NCBI GenBank assembly: GCA_902800365.1
Contig: CADCEF010000003.1
Location: 1 to 64,000, forward strand
Origin: an uncultured Prevotella sp.
GTDB taxonomy: Bacteria > Bacteroidota > Bacteroidia > Bacteroidales > Bacteroidaceae
Length of the DNA stretch: 64,000 nt
Reading direction: 5' to 3'
Both the position numbers and the translations under genes were made by a program. Below are positions 1 through 8,105 of this stretch, one piece after another (position 1 is the first letter of the stretch; every line of letters starts with the position of its first letter). Under the pieces are notes generated by a model. The model made no database searches and was not told the origin of the DNA. It saw nothing but the letters and a program-made list of their open reading frames with translations.

Positions 1-594
1 GAAGAAGTTGAAGGTACCGTCAGTCATGTATTCCCAGCGGTGGTCTTCAACGTCGCCGTATACCGACTGTTCGCTGGTCATACGTCCTTCCCACATGCCA
101 CAGATGGCATTTCTGTAGTCCACGTTCAGCTTCTCGTAGCGGATTATGTTCTCGGTGGATTTCACCAAACCGCCGTCTTGCCGGATGGTTAAGATGCGCT
201 TGGCGATCAGAGTCGCGTCCGTGATGGACTCGACGTGGAGATCAACCGTCACATTCATGCCGGGTTTAGGACTATGGAAGAGGATTACGTCATTGCCATT
301 TATTTCCACATCGCTCTCTTCCCGATCTCTCCAAGGAATGTCTTCTGCCGCTCTATCCTGAATGGAAAGACTCACATAGGCCTCGGTGGTAGAGACGAAA
401 TCGAGAACGACTTTCTCGTTGGTCGGCATGGTCTCCCCGTCACTCTCGGCGGTAATCCACTTGCCGATGATTTTCTCGGCCACACCCAAGTCGGGCTCAG
501 CTACGGGGTTATCATCATTAGTACACGATGTGAACACACTTGTGCTGCAAATAAGGGCTGCAGCAATCACAAAATAAAATAGTTTCTTAGTCAT
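1..594 (-). CDS. Exported lipoprotein, lipocalin-like (C-terminus outside window)
   Basis: A minus-strand frame opens at the ATG at 592-594 and stays open for 198 codons to the window edge, so the C-terminus is missing. The N-terminus is a lipoprotein signal: MTKK, a hydrophobic stretch, then FTSC with the lipid-carrying Cys near residue 24, followed by an acidic TNDDN tether. The rest (GKW near the start, DFVST, SIQDR, later WEGRM and HRWEYM) resembles the lipocalin-like or DUF-type lipoproteins common in Bacteroidota, with short beta-strand patterns. I do not recognise a specific family, so the function is unknown. It probably sits on the periplasmic or outer membrane surface. No clear TAnnTTTG motif was found in front of it. 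Confidence 0.7.
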   Translation of the reverse strand, partial: MTKKLFYFVIAAALICSTSVFTSCTNDDNPVAEPDLGVAEKIIGKWITAESDGETMPTNEKVVLDFVSTTEAYVSLSIQDRAAEDIPWRDREESDVEINGNDVILFHSPKPGMNVTVDLHVESITDATLIAKRILTIRQDGGLVKSTENIIRYEKLNVDYRNAICGMWEGRMTSEQSVYGDVEDHRWEYMTDGTFNFF

Positions 595-723
595 ACTGGT
601 AATAAATTAAATTGTTACATACAAAAAATTCACATACATACAACAAAATAGCGTTTTTTTTCGCTATTCAGGCAGGGGAATGCCGCGCGGCGGGGGCGGT
701 GCGAAGGTGGATGGACAAAGAAA

Positions 724-759
724 TTGAGAATTTTGTTAGTAACTTTTGAGAATTTTGTT
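724..759 (+). repeat. 14-bp direct repeat, 22-bp period, at a promoter
   Basis: TTGAGAATTTTGTT occurs exactly at 724-737 and again at 746-759. The second copy abuts the -7 element at 760. The period is about two helical turns, so both copies would face the same side of the DNA. It could be an operator or simply a duplicated upstream promoter segment. Confidence 0.75.
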
Positions 760-767
760 TATCTTTG
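760..767 (+). promoter_or_regulatory. -7 promoter element of the epimerase-like gene
   Basis: TATCTTTG matches the Bacteroidota consensus TAnnTTTG and lies 34 bp before the ATG at 802. A TTTTG at 731-735 could be the -33 box, although the spacing (24 bp) is a little long. Confidence 0.6.
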
Positions 768-801
768 CGGGCGGATTACTGATAATTAAAAATGAGAAAA
801 T

Positions 802-1656
802 ATGGTAGAACTTAAAAACGATGTGCTGACTATAAAGGTGGCAGAAATGGGAGCAGAGCTCCAGAGCGTGAAGGACAACAGCGGCAGAGAGTATATGTGG
901 CAGGCGGGCGAAAAATGGCCCAGACACTCGCCTATTCTCTTCCCGATAGTGTGCAGCGTGAACAACGATACTTATACGGTTGACGGAAAGGAGTATCACC
1001 TGCCACGACACGGTTTTGCACGCGACACGATGTTTACTCTTGTACGCGAGACACCAGAGAAGGTGACAATGGCGCTACACGACAGCGAGGAGACGCTGAA
1101 GGTGTATCCATACAAGTTTAACCTGGCTGTAACCTACCGACTGGAGGGAAACAAAATACACGTGATTTGGCACGTGGAGAACACAGACAACAAGGAGATA
1201 CACTTCCAGATTGGCGGACACCCTGCGTTCAACATGCCAAGCGGGATACTGGACGGAATAATAAAGCTGGACAACGAGGAGCCCATGGACGCGCTGAAGA
1301 GCTACATTGACGGTAGCCACGAGATGGTGGAGATTCCGCTTGAGGCTGACATGGGAATAATGGAGGTATCGAACAACTTGTTCCGTGCTGACTCGGTGAA
1401 GATACATAAGTGCCAGACTCACCGCGCTATGCTGATGGATACTGACGGGGAGCCTGCAGTGACAGTGGACTATAAGTGCCCTGTATGCGCCTTCTGGAGT
1501 CCGTATGACAAGCAGGCGCCGTTTGTATGCATTGAGCCTTGGTACGGATTGGGCGATCCTCGAGGATTCAAAGGGGAGTTTAAGGATAAGCCGCTGATGA
1601 ATCATCTGCAGCCTGGAGCGTCGTTTATGAGTAAGTATGTGATAACAATAGGATAA
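802..1656 (+). CDS. Aldose 1-epimerase-like (LacX-type) protein
   Basis: A 284-residue cytoplasmic protein with no signal peptide. It shows the galactose-mutarotase-fold signature of the LacX/YihR-type branch: WPRHSPILFPIV near residue 40, RHGFARD near 72 and GGHPAFN near 138, with the conserved His residues expected to act as acid and base in anomer interconversion. Family members act on hexoses or related sugars; the substrate here cannot be read from sequence. The ATG at 802 follows a good -7 element and no longer start is plausible. The gene is monocistronic and converges on the 1687-2916 gene over a shared terminator. Confidence 0.85.
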   Translation: MVELKNDVLTIKVAEMGAELQSVKDNSGREYMWQAGEKWPRHSPILFPIVCSVNNDTYTVDGKEYHLPRHGFARDTMFTLVRETPEKVTMALHDSEETLKVYPYKFNLAVTYRLEGNKIHVIWHVENTDNKEIHFQIGGHPAFNMPSGILDGIIKLDNEEPMDALKSYIDGSHEMVEIPLEADMGIMEVSNNLFRADSVKIHKCQTHRAMLMDTDGEPAVTVDYKCPVCAFWSPYDKQAPFVCIEPWYGLGDPRGFKGEFKDKPLMNHLQPGASFMSKYVITIG

Positions 1657-1658
1657 TA

Positions 1659-1685
1659 AAAAACCCCGCCAACCGGCGGGGCTTA
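1659..1685. terminator. Bidirectional rho-independent terminator
   Basis: Stem CCCCGCC (1664-1670) / GGCGGGG (1675-1681) with loop AACC. It is flanked by an A-tract on the left, which gives a U-run for minus-strand transcripts, and by a T-rich segment on the right. It separates two convergent genes with only 30 bp between their stops. Confidence 0.85.
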
Positions 1686-1686
1686 T

Positions 1687-2916
1687 CTATCTTTTTGATT
1701 TAATGAGAATGTCGTCGCGCTTGACGTAGAGGAATTCCTCGGGGGTGGAGAGAACGTAGTAGTCGCCGCCGGGGTAGCTGAACTGGTCGGCTATAATGAC
1801 GCCGCCGTTAAGGACGTAACGGACAAGGCGATTGCCCTCGTCGTCGAAATCGTCACAATAGATAGGTGTCTGCATAGAATAAGCAATCATCATATCAGAG
1901 CCCTTGCCGGTGTACCACGTCTGCTTGCCCATATACTTATTATAGACATAGCCTACCTGGCCGTTGATAAAGATGCGGCTCCACTCGCCCATAGTCTTAA
2001 GCAGCTCGGCATGGCCGAGGCCGTTTTTCTTGGCGTTGAGACGGTCGATAATCTTTGCCTTCATGGATGGCTCTTCACGAACATTAAGGTAGCCGTCGCT
2101 GCTGGTGGCATAGACAAGGGTGAAGGCTTTGGGACCGCCAGGGATGGTCATATCGATGGGCGACTGCAGCACAGAATAGTCTACACGGAAGGTATAGAGC
2201 TTATCGTCGCTATCGGCAGCAAAGAGGACTTGCTTGCCTCGGCGCTCCTGCAACTCGAGGTACTGAATCTTCTTTGGCACAGGGAGCTTGGAATAAACGC
2301 GACCGGTGTTCTTATCGAGCAGGAAGATATAATCTTTCTCGCTGGTGAAGCCGTAGGCGCAGTAAACGAACTCATCGTCGAGGATGAAGATGTCGTTGCT
2401 GGTGAGGTAGCCGGTCTCCCAGATGAGATGGCCCTCGGGGGTTACGCAGTAGAGCTTAGAGCCGCGGCCGTTGATCTCGGATGAGTAGCTGGGGCATGCC
2501 ATATTGAACAGCACGCGCTCGGTAGTGGGATCCCAGCGAACATCCTGAACCTCGCAGTAGTCATTGCCTGTGAGCTCGCAAAGGTTGAGAACGTATTGGG
2601 CCACCTTGCGCTCGTTGTAGAGCACTACATAGAACTTGTAATCGGGGGCTGAGAGGGGAAGGCGGTAGAGGGCGAGATAGCCGGTAGAGATGGGCTCGGA
2701 GATATAGAGCTCGAGGTCTTGCACTATCTGAGGAGTCTGGAATCCTGTTACCTGCACCTCGTTCCTGAGGCGGTAGAAGCGGCCCTCGGGTTTGTTCTTG
2801 TTAGTGATGTTAGCTCCAGCCCAACCTGGATTGAGGCTCTGATCGAGCACGAGTTTCTGCGCCGCTGCACCCAGCGTGCAAAACGCAAACATGATTGCTA
2901 ATGTTAGTTTCTTCAT
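1687..2916 (-). CDS. Exported protein with bacterial SH3 domain
   Basis: A 409-residue protein with a cleavable signal peptide (MKKLTLAIMFAF...GAAAQ, cleavage near residue 19). The first ~260 residues are a beta-rich region without a family I recognise (repeated ILDD, LLDKNTGRVY and YLELQERRGK patterns suggest a propeller-like fold). Residues ~265-335 carry an SH3_3-type domain: the YLNVREEPS motif, then GEWSRIFINGQVGYVYNKYMG. Such domains usually bind peptidoglycan or mediate periplasmic protein contacts. It has its own -7 element (2943-2950) and ends just before the shared terminator. The molecular function is unknown. Confidence 0.8.
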   Translation of the reverse strand: MKKLTLAIMFAFCTLGAAAQKLVLDQSLNPGWAGANITNKNKPEGRFYRLRNEVQVTGFQTPQIVQDLELYISEPISTGYLALYRLPLSAPDYKFYVVLYNERKVAQYVLNLCELTGNDYCEVQDVRWDPTTERVLFNMACPSYSSEINGRGSKLYCVTPEGHLIWETGYLTSNDIFILDDEFVYCAYGFTSEKDYIFLLDKNTGRVYSKLPVPKKIQYLELQERRGKQVLFAADSDDKLYTFRVDYSVLQSPIDMTIPGGPKAFTLVYATSSDGYLNVREEPSMKAKIIDRLNAKKNGLGHAELLKTMGEWSRIFINGQVGYVYNKYMGKQTWYTGKGSDMMIAYSMQTPIYCDDFDDEGNRLVRYVLNGGVIIADQFSYPGGDYYVLSTPEEFLYVKRDDILIKSKR

Positions 2917-2942
2917 AATCTATTTGTTTTAGGTTTCGGCTG

Positions 2943-2950
2943 CAAATATA
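2943..2950 (-). promoter_or_regulatory. -7 promoter element of the SH3-domain gene
   Basis: Reads TATATTTG on the minus strand, matching TAnnTTTG, 26 bp ahead of the ATG at 2916. It sits immediately downstream of the secG terminator hairpin. Confidence 0.65.
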
Positions 2951-2955
2951 ATAAT

Positions 2956-2990
2956 AAAATTCCCTCCTGATACTTCAGAAAGGGAATTTT
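2956..2990 (-). terminator. Terminator after secG
   Basis: Perfect 10-bp stem AAAATTCCCT (2956-2965) / AGGGAATTTT (2981-2990) followed on the minus strand by an AT-rich run. It starts about 20 bp after the secG stop. Confidence 0.75.
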
Positions 2991-3009
2991 ATTTTTTTTA
3001 TAAGAAGTT

Positions 3010-3387
3010 TTACTTCTTCTCTGCTGGAGCTGCGGGAGCCTCTGTAGCTGGAGCCTCAGCTGCTGGAGCAGCGTTCTGCTGCTGGCTAGCACCAAAACCA
3101 GGAAGGTTGTTAGGATTGGTAGCTGGAGCCTGATAGTTCTCCATTACTGAGCTGTCGCCACCTGCCTGAGGTGCAACGTATGCACAGCATACGCTAACGA
3201 GAACCATGAAACCAGCGAGGAACCAAGTGGCCTTCTCGATGAAGTCGGTAGTCTTGCGAACACCGCCAATCTGGTTATAACCTGAGAACTGAGAAGCAAG
3301 ACCGCCTCCCTTTGACTCCTGAATGAGCACAATGCCGATCATGAGCAGTGCTGCAATCACGATGAGAATTACAAATAATGTGTACAT
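3010..3387 (-). CDS. secG: Preprotein translocase subunit SecG
   Basis: 125 residues. Two membrane segments (residues ~3-22 and ~52-72) flank the conserved cytoplasmic loop LIQESKGGGLASQF, the diagnostic SecG motif. SecG associates with SecYE in the inner membrane and aids SecA-driven export. The C-terminal ~45 residues are a low-complexity Ala/Pro/Gln/Glu tail ending in Lys, which is usual in Bacteroidota. The start lies 4 bp after the stop of the TPR gene, so the two are cotranscribed and probably translationally coupled. Last gene of its run, followed by a terminator. Confidence 0.93.
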   Translation of the reverse strand: MYTLFVILIVIAALLMIGIVLIQESKGGGLASQFSGYNQIGGVRKTTDFIEKATWFLAGFMVLVSVCCAYVAPQAGGDSSVMENYQAPATNPNNLPGFGASQQQNAAPAAEAPATEAPAAPAEKK

Positions 3388-3391
3388 TTTT

Positions 3392-4165
3392 TTATTTATT
3401 TTTTTTATTGTTATTTATCACTAATTTCTCTAAGAAACGTATCTGATCTGCAAAGTAAGCATTTTTTTTCGGATTTTCCAAACTTAATCGCCTAATAATT
3501 TCTAAAGCTTTCGAATATCTGCCTTGTTTGATATAAATTCGGGCCAAAGTTTCAGTAAAATACTCTCCACCAACCTCAATTTCGTCATTTTGGGCTATTG
3601 ATTGAGGCTCAGGACGATACTCGGGTGTATCGCTGAGAGTGAACTTACCTTTGTCATCATTTATGAACGAATCTATAAGGTCTTGACCGAACATTTTCGG
3701 CATCTCACCAGGCAGCTCTTGCGTGCCCTCTGGCTCCACCTCAACCAGATAGCTGATGTAGTCGACAGCGGCATCGGCGGGCGTGGGTTTGCGCTTGGGT
3801 TTGGGATCGATTTCCTCCTCGTAATCCTTTGGTATCTGATCAAGGAAATTGTCGATAAGCGTAGAAGTGCGGTCTTCGTTTTCGGCAACCTTTGGCTGGG
3901 CAGCCTTCTGCTGGCGCACCATGTTGCGATACTCGTAGTGGCGACCCTCAATCATCTTGAACACCACGCGGCGGTCGGTGATATAAGCCGAAGCACGGCG
4001 AAGTTCCTCGTCGAAAGTGGGATCGTGCAGCAGATAGAGGTTCTGCAGCATAAGCAGACGGGCCGTCTGGAAATAAGGATAAAGTGCCAGCATGGAGCGC
4101 AACTCGTAGAGCGTGTCGCGGTCCATCCTCTCCGGATGTTTTATCAGTTCGGTTATCCTATCCAT
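3392..4165 (-). CDS. TPR-type protein linked to secG
   Basis: 257 residues, cytoplasmic, no signal peptide. It begins MDRITELIKHPE and has helical N-terminal repeats (LYELRSMLALYPYFQTARLLMLQNLY). A charged, Pro-rich linker follows, and the C-terminus has one clear TPR-like unit (ETLARIYIKQGRYSKALEIIRRLSLENPKKN). This family sits directly upstream of secG in many Bacteroidota, as it does here. The exact role is not known to me; the context suggests envelope biogenesis or secretion. It lies 7 bp downstream of lptE in the same direction. Confidence 0.8.
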   Translation of the reverse strand: MDRITELIKHPERMDRDTLYELRSMLALYPYFQTARLLMLQNLYLLHDPTFDEELRRASAYITDRRVVFKMIEGRHYEYRNMVRQQKAAQPKVAENEDRTSTLIDNFLDQIPKDYEEEIDPKPKRKPTPADAAVDYISYLVEVEPEGTQELPGEMPKMFGQDLIDSFINDDKGKFTLSDTPEYRPEPQSIAQNDEIEVGGEYFTETLARIYIKQGRYSKALEIIRRLSLENPKKNAYFADQIRFLEKLVINNNKKNK

Positions 4166-4172
4166 AGATGTA

Positions 4173-4694
4173 TTACCAGTTGGCTACGGTTTTGTTGAAT
4201 ATCTGGTCGCAGAGGTCTTTTACCATCTGGGTTACTAACTCCTCCTGAACGCTGTTGAGCGACTGGGTGGTTTCGTAGCTTGCAGAGGCTGAGAACTGCT
4301 GCTCGAAGTCTTCCTTATGATTCTTATTATTAGTAAATCGCACGTTTACCGTCATGGTGAGCTCGGTCATGGCCGAATAGCCTTCGGCACTAACACTCTT
4401 GTTTCGCTGCTCATAACGGGTTATCTCGCCCTCAATCTTAAGGTCGCCATTACGTTTTACCTGCTCAAGGCGGGTGTGATTGGCGAACTGATCCTTAAGC
4501 TGATTGTTGAACATCGGTCCCATAGGGCCCCAAACATAGCTACTGCGGATGGGGAACTCGGCTATCTGGATGGTCTTGGTCTGCGAATAATCGATGCTGG
4601 CGCCGTTGAACTTGTAGCTTACGGAGCAAGCACTTATGGTTGCCATTACGGCGGCAACCATCACGATTCGGATATATTTACTGATCGAGGCCAT
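4173..4694 (-). CDS. lptE: LptE-family lipoprotein
   Basis: 173 residues. The lipoprotein signal ends in ISAC with the lipidated Cys near residue 23. The mature part matches the Bacteroidota LptE-like family: VSYKFNGASIDYS, the FPIRSSYVWGPMGPMFNNQLKDQF segment, then GEITRYE and alternating strands. LptE plugs and assembles the LptD barrel that delivers lipopolysaccharide to the outer leaflet. The start overlaps the end of the sigma-54 activator gene by 17 bp, implying coupling. The assignment rests on motif and gene order rather than on alignment. Confidence 0.8.
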   Translation of the reverse strand: MASISKYIRIVMVAAVMATISACSVSYKFNGASIDYSQTKTIQIAEFPIRSSYVWGPMGPMFNNQLKDQFANHTRLEQVKRNGDLKIEGEITRYEQRNKSVSAEGYSAMTELTMTVNVRFTNNKNHKEDFEQQFSASASYETTQSLNSVQEELVTQMVKDLCDQIFNKTVANW

Positions 4695-5919
4695 ACTGTT
4701 TCAATCTGCGATAGAGGGTTCGGTCACTAATGCCCAACTCCTGGGCGGCTTTCTTGCGGTTGCCATGATTGCGCTCAAGGGCCTTTTCGAGCATCTGCTT
4801 GCCAAGGTCGTTGAGATTCAGGCTCTCCAACTCCTTCTCGGGCTCGATGTATTCCTCGGCATAGGCATCCTCGACAGATGCCACGGGTGCGGAGTGCGGG
4901 GTGATGGGTGCTGGATATGCGGTGGCGGGCGCAGGCAGGGGATCGACGGTGGTAGGCTTAGCGGTCTGCACATCGTCTAACTGCTTCTTCAGGGCGCTCA
5001 TCTCGCGGCGCATGTCGTTTACATTGCCACGAAGCTCGAACAGAATCTTATAGAGTATCTCGCGCTCGTTCTCGAAGCTATGGTCGCCGCTGCCCTCGCG
5101 ATGGATGGTGGCCAACTGAGTTGACTCCTGGTCGTGAGGAATGAACTGCGACAAAGCCTGGGCGGTGATAGTACGCTCGGGCGAGAGAACGCTGATCTGT
5201 TCGGTGATATTCTTGAGCTGGCGCACATTGCCCGGCCACTTGTAGTGCATGAGCAACTGCTTGGCACCCTCGTCGAGCACCACACGGTCCATCTTATATT
5301 TCTCGGCCATCTGCAGAGCAAACAATCGGAACAACAGTATTATATCCTCGCCACGCTCGCGAAGAGGGGGCATCTGGATGGGGATAGAGTTGAGACGATA
5401 GTAGAGGTCTTCGCGGAAGCGACCCTCACTGATGGCCTGACGGATATTTACGTTTGTAGCGGCTACGATGCGTACGTCGGTCTTACGCACCTCGGTAGCT
5501 CCCACGGGGATATACTCTCCCGTTTCGAGCACACGCAGCAATCGGGCCTGAGTGGCCAATGGCAGCTCGCCAACCTCATCGAGGAACAGTGTGCCCTTAT
5601 TGGCCACACCAAAGTATCCTGGCGAATCGTTGATAGCACCAGTATAAGAGCCCTTTACATGACCAAAGAGCTCGCTATCGATGGTACCCTCGGGGATAGA
5701 GCCGCAGTTGATGGCGAAATACTTCTCACGGCGACGAGGAGAGTTGTCGTGGATTACACGAGGGATGATCTCCTTACCCACTCCACTCTCGCCCACAATG
5801 AGCACACTGAGATCGGTGGGCGCAACCTGAAGGGCTACGTCGAGCACGTGGTTCAATGCATCGCAATTACCTACGATATTGTACCGCTGTTTTATGTTTT
5901 GAAGTTCTGATGTATTCAT
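4678..5919 (-). CDS. Sigma-54-dependent transcriptional activator
   Basis: 413 residues, with no receiver or other N-terminal sensory domain; the AAA+ module starts by residue ~15. Visible motifs: Walker A GESGVGKE (~43), Walker B GTLFLDEVGE (~109), R-finger region REDLYYRLN, and the sensor II segment WPGNVRQLKN. The sigma-54-contact loop reads GSYTGA rather than the usual GAFTGA. A Pro/Ala linker leads to a Fis-type helix-turn-helix at the C-terminus (RNHGNRKKAAQELGISDRTLYRRL). It should remodel RpoN holoenzyme at unknown promoters. Placement upstream of lptE suggests an envelope role. It has its own -7 element (5938-5945). Confidence 0.9.
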   Translation of the reverse strand: MNTSELQNIKQRYNIVGNCDALNHVLDVALQVAPTDLSVLIVGESGVGKEIIPRVIHDNSPRRREKYFAINCGSIPEGTIDSELFGHVKGSYTGAINDSPGYFGVANKGTLFLDEVGELPLATQARLLRVLETGEYIPVGATEVRKTDVRIVAATNVNIRQAISEGRFREDLYYRLNSIPIQMPPLRERGEDIILLFRLFALQMAEKYKMDRVVLDEGAKQLLMHYKWPGNVRQLKNITEQISVLSPERTITAQALSQFIPHDQESTQLATIHREGSGDHSFENEREILYKILFELRGNVNDMRREMSALKKQLDDVQTAKPTTVDPLPAPATAYPAPITPHSAPVASVEDAYAEEYIEPEKELESLNLNDLGKQMLEKALERNHGNRKKAAQELGISDRTLYRRLKQYGLDQ

Positions 5920-5937
5920 TGAGCTGACAAAATTACA

Positions 5938-5945
5938 TATTTTTT
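5938..5945 (-). promoter_or_regulatory. -7 promoter element of the sigma-54 activator
   Basis: Minus-strand TAATTTTG matches TAnnTTTG, 18 bp before the ATG at 5919. It probably starts the activator-lptE-TPR-secG transcript. Confidence 0.6.
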
Positions 5946-5984
5946 CTGAAACATCTGCAATTTTGGCAGATTTTTAACGCAAAA

Positions 5985-6989
5985 TCACTTTTCTTTCTTA
6001 TCAAACTTGATTAAAAGCAGTCCGATAGCAGTCCAAACCAGCTCGCGAACGCGCACAAGCAGGGCAACAAAGATACCTGCATTGGCCGTCATGCTGAGAC
6101 CCTCGGTACTCATCAGGAATCCACCCTCGCGACCACCAAGCTGCAGCGGCATGAAGAACAGCATGTTGGCAAACAGCGTGGTGAAAGAGTAGATGAGGAT
6201 GCACTGAGGAATAGTAACTCCAGGCATGATAACAAGCAGTATGAAATAAATCTCGAATGTTGACGCCAGACGGCACAGCAACTCGAGGATAACGGCTGTT
6301 TTGAACGTACGGGGATTGAGGTTATGAAGAGCAGCTATCTGCTGATCGACCTCGGCCAACTTTTCGCGATTGTTCTCGATGTAAGGCTGGGCCCACTTCT
6401 TTACCATAGGGAAGTGGCTGAGCAGCTTCATACCCGTCATGGCGATGCCGCGCTTATAGCCACGCAGGAAGAACCAGATGGCAAGCAGCGAAATGGCTGC
6501 AATGATGGGCAGCAGAATGTAGCTGAGGGGAGTCATCTTCTGAGTCAACACATAAAGAGGTACGCTAAGGAACCAGAACCAGAAGTGGCTGTAGATGTGA
6601 GTCATGACAAAGAGGATGACACTCGACGATGCACGCTGACCGCCAATCTTGGGCGAGAGCGACATGATGCGATAAGGCTCGCCGCCCATGAGTCCGCCGG
6701 GAGTGGCGTAGTTGAGAGCAAAGGCGGAAACGGTGATCTTATAGAGCCACCAGAAGCCTACCTTGCACTTGCGACAAACGCCGTGTTCGTCGCCGATGGT
6801 ATTGATGATGAGATACCATGAGGCGGTGTTTATCATATAGAGAAACGCCCATAGTACCAGCACGCCGACAAACCAATAGCCGGCATGACGAATGCCTTCC
6901 CAGGCCTGACGGAAGTCAAGCTGGGAGACCATTATGATGAGAACAAGCAATCCGAAAAGGAAAAAGCCGTTCTGATACTTCTTTTTCAT
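5985..6989 (-). CDS. YbhN/LPG-synthase-TM family integral membrane protein
   Basis: 334 residues with about eight hydrophobic segments, starting at FFLFGLLVLIIMV. It shows the hallmarks of the UPF0104/flippase-like family (the membrane half of lysylphosphatidylglycerol synthases): FALNYATPGGLMGGEPYRI near residue 90 and MPLQLGGREGG near 280. The family is thought to move lipids or lipid-linked groups across the inner membrane, but no soluble synthase domain is attached here and the substrate is unknown. It follows pdxA by 30 bp in the same direction. Confidence 0.85.
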   Translation of the reverse strand: MKKKYQNGFFLFGLLVLIIMVSQLDFRQAWEGIRHAGYWFVGVLVLWAFLYMINTASWYLIINTIGDEHGVCRKCKVGFWWLYKITVSAFALNYATPGGLMGGEPYRIMSLSPKIGGQRASSSVILFVMTHIYSHFWFWFLSVPLYVLTQKMTPLSYILLPIIAAISLLAIWFFLRGYKRGIAMTGMKLLSHFPMVKKWAQPYIENNREKLAEVDQQIAALHNLNPRTFKTAVILELLCRLASTFEIYFILLVIMPGVTIPQCILIYSFTTLFANMLFFMPLQLGGREGGFLMSTEGLSMTANAGIFVALLVRVRELVWTAIGLLLIKFDKKEK

Positions 6990-7019
6990 TTAGAAACGGG
7001 GTCTAGTTTGCTTAACGGT

Positions 7020-8054
7020 TTACTTAAACACGTCCTTGGCTCGAGGCATGGCAAAACGGGCTTTGTCGCCATCCTCACGCTTCTCGTGATAGAGCTTTGG
7101 CAGAGGATTGGCAAATGGCTCGTCGTACTCCATGCGATTACGGAACATATCTACTGCGGTATAAATGGCTTGGCGCAGAGATGTTGGGTCGGCAATACCC
7201 TGTCCGGCAATCTCGAACGATGGTCCATGGTCGGTTGTGGTGCAGATGGCTGTGATGCCTGCCTTGAGCTTAACACCATACTCGGGAGCAAGCGAATTGA
7301 ACGGCAGCATGCCCTGATCATCGTACATGGCCAACACGCCATCAAACTGCTCGTGGTTGTTTGAAGCAAAGAACTCCTCGGCAGCGTATGGGCCAAAGGC
7401 CTGGACATTCTGCTTCTCGAGCTCGGCAACGGCGGGAGCGATGATCTGCTCCTCCTCGGCACCCGGCTGTGGGTTCAGAGCCAGCACGGCAAGGCGGGGA
7501 TTATTGATGCGGAAATCGCGCTTCAGACTGTTGAAGAAAATCTTGCCCTTCTCTACAATCTTCTCGATGCTGATGGCCTGAGACACCTCCTTGATAGGAA
7601 GATGATTGGTAAGAAGACCGATGCGTACACGATCGCTGAGCATGATGGTGAGTGCCTTATCTTCACGATTGGGATTAGGATTAGGCACAACAGGACCAAG
7701 CACAAGCACATCGAAGAGGTGTTTCTGCATATCCTCCTTGGCGCGGGTCAATGCCTGCTTTGCAGCATTACTGCTGGCCTCGGTGGAATGGCCGAACTCT
7801 ACAGGCACCTCCTCGTCGAAGGTGGCAAGCAGGTTTACACGCCCGTCCTTAGCCTCCTCGGCATTCTTAATGATGGTAAACTGGGTTTCTATCTGCATGG
7901 CCTTACGATGGAAGGTAGCAGCTTTTGGCGAACCATATATAATAGGTGTGCACATATCGAGCATCATGGGGTCCTCGAAAGCTCGAAGGATTACCTCATA
8001 GCCGATGCCGTTGGTGTCGCCATGCGTGATTGCCACGCGAATTTTCTTATCCAT
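7020..8054 (-). CDS. pdxA: 4-hydroxythreonine-4-phosphate dehydrogenase (PdxA)
   Basis: 344 residues. PdxA oxidises 4-phosphohydroxy-L-threonine in the DXP-dependent vitamin B6 pathway, using NAD and a divalent metal. Recognisable blocks: ITHGDTNGIGYE (residues 9-20), LTNHLPIKEV (first metal-ligand His), LALNPQPGAEEE, and TTDHGPSFEIAGQG (third ligand His). The second ligand motif, normally YHDQG, is YDDQG here (+ strand 7315-7330), replacing a metal-binding His by Asp. The chain is otherwise full length, so it is annotated as PdxA with that caveat. It is flanked by rlmN upstream and the flippase-like gene downstream. Confidence 0.88.
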   Translation of the reverse strand: MDKKIRVAITHGDTNGIGYEVILRAFEDPMMLDMCTPIIYGSPKAATFHRKAMQIETQFTIIKNAEEAKDGRVNLLATFDEEVPVEFGHSTEASSNAAKQALTRAKEDMQKHLFDVLVLGPVVPNPNPNREDKALTIMLSDRVRIGLLTNHLPIKEVSQAISIEKIVEKGKIFFNSLKRDFRINNPRLAVLALNPQPGAEEEQIIAPAVAELEKQNVQAFGPYAAEEFFASNNHEQFDGVLAMYDDQGMLPFNSLAPEYGVKLKAGITAICTTTDHGPSFEIAGQGIADPTSLRQAIYTAVDMFRNRMEYDEPFANPLPKLYHEKREDGDKARFAMPRAKDVFK

Positions 8055-8065
8055 AGATATATTTG

Positions 8066-8105
8066 ACGATTTTACAATTTCACTATTTTACTATTTGACT
8101 ATTGC
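8066..8105. repeat. Tandem array with 8-bp period at the rlmN stop
   Basis: Five consecutive octamers ACGATTTT, ACAATTTC, ACTATTTT, ACTATTTG, ACTATTGC. The rlmN stop codon (8099-8101 on the minus strand) lies inside the last units. It is the only 8-bp-period member of a set of degenerate short-period arrays in this window; the others have a 7-bp period. Confidence 0.7.

Noticed and set aside
235..582. Plus-strand reading frames across the first 600 bases
   Set aside because: They are antisense to a clear minus-strand lipoprotein with a signal peptide and lipobox.
1075..1605. Long antisense frames inside real genes (for example here, 16754-17938 and 62916-63896)
   Set aside because: Each lies opposite a conserved gene in a frame favoured by its codon bias and shows no protein family features.
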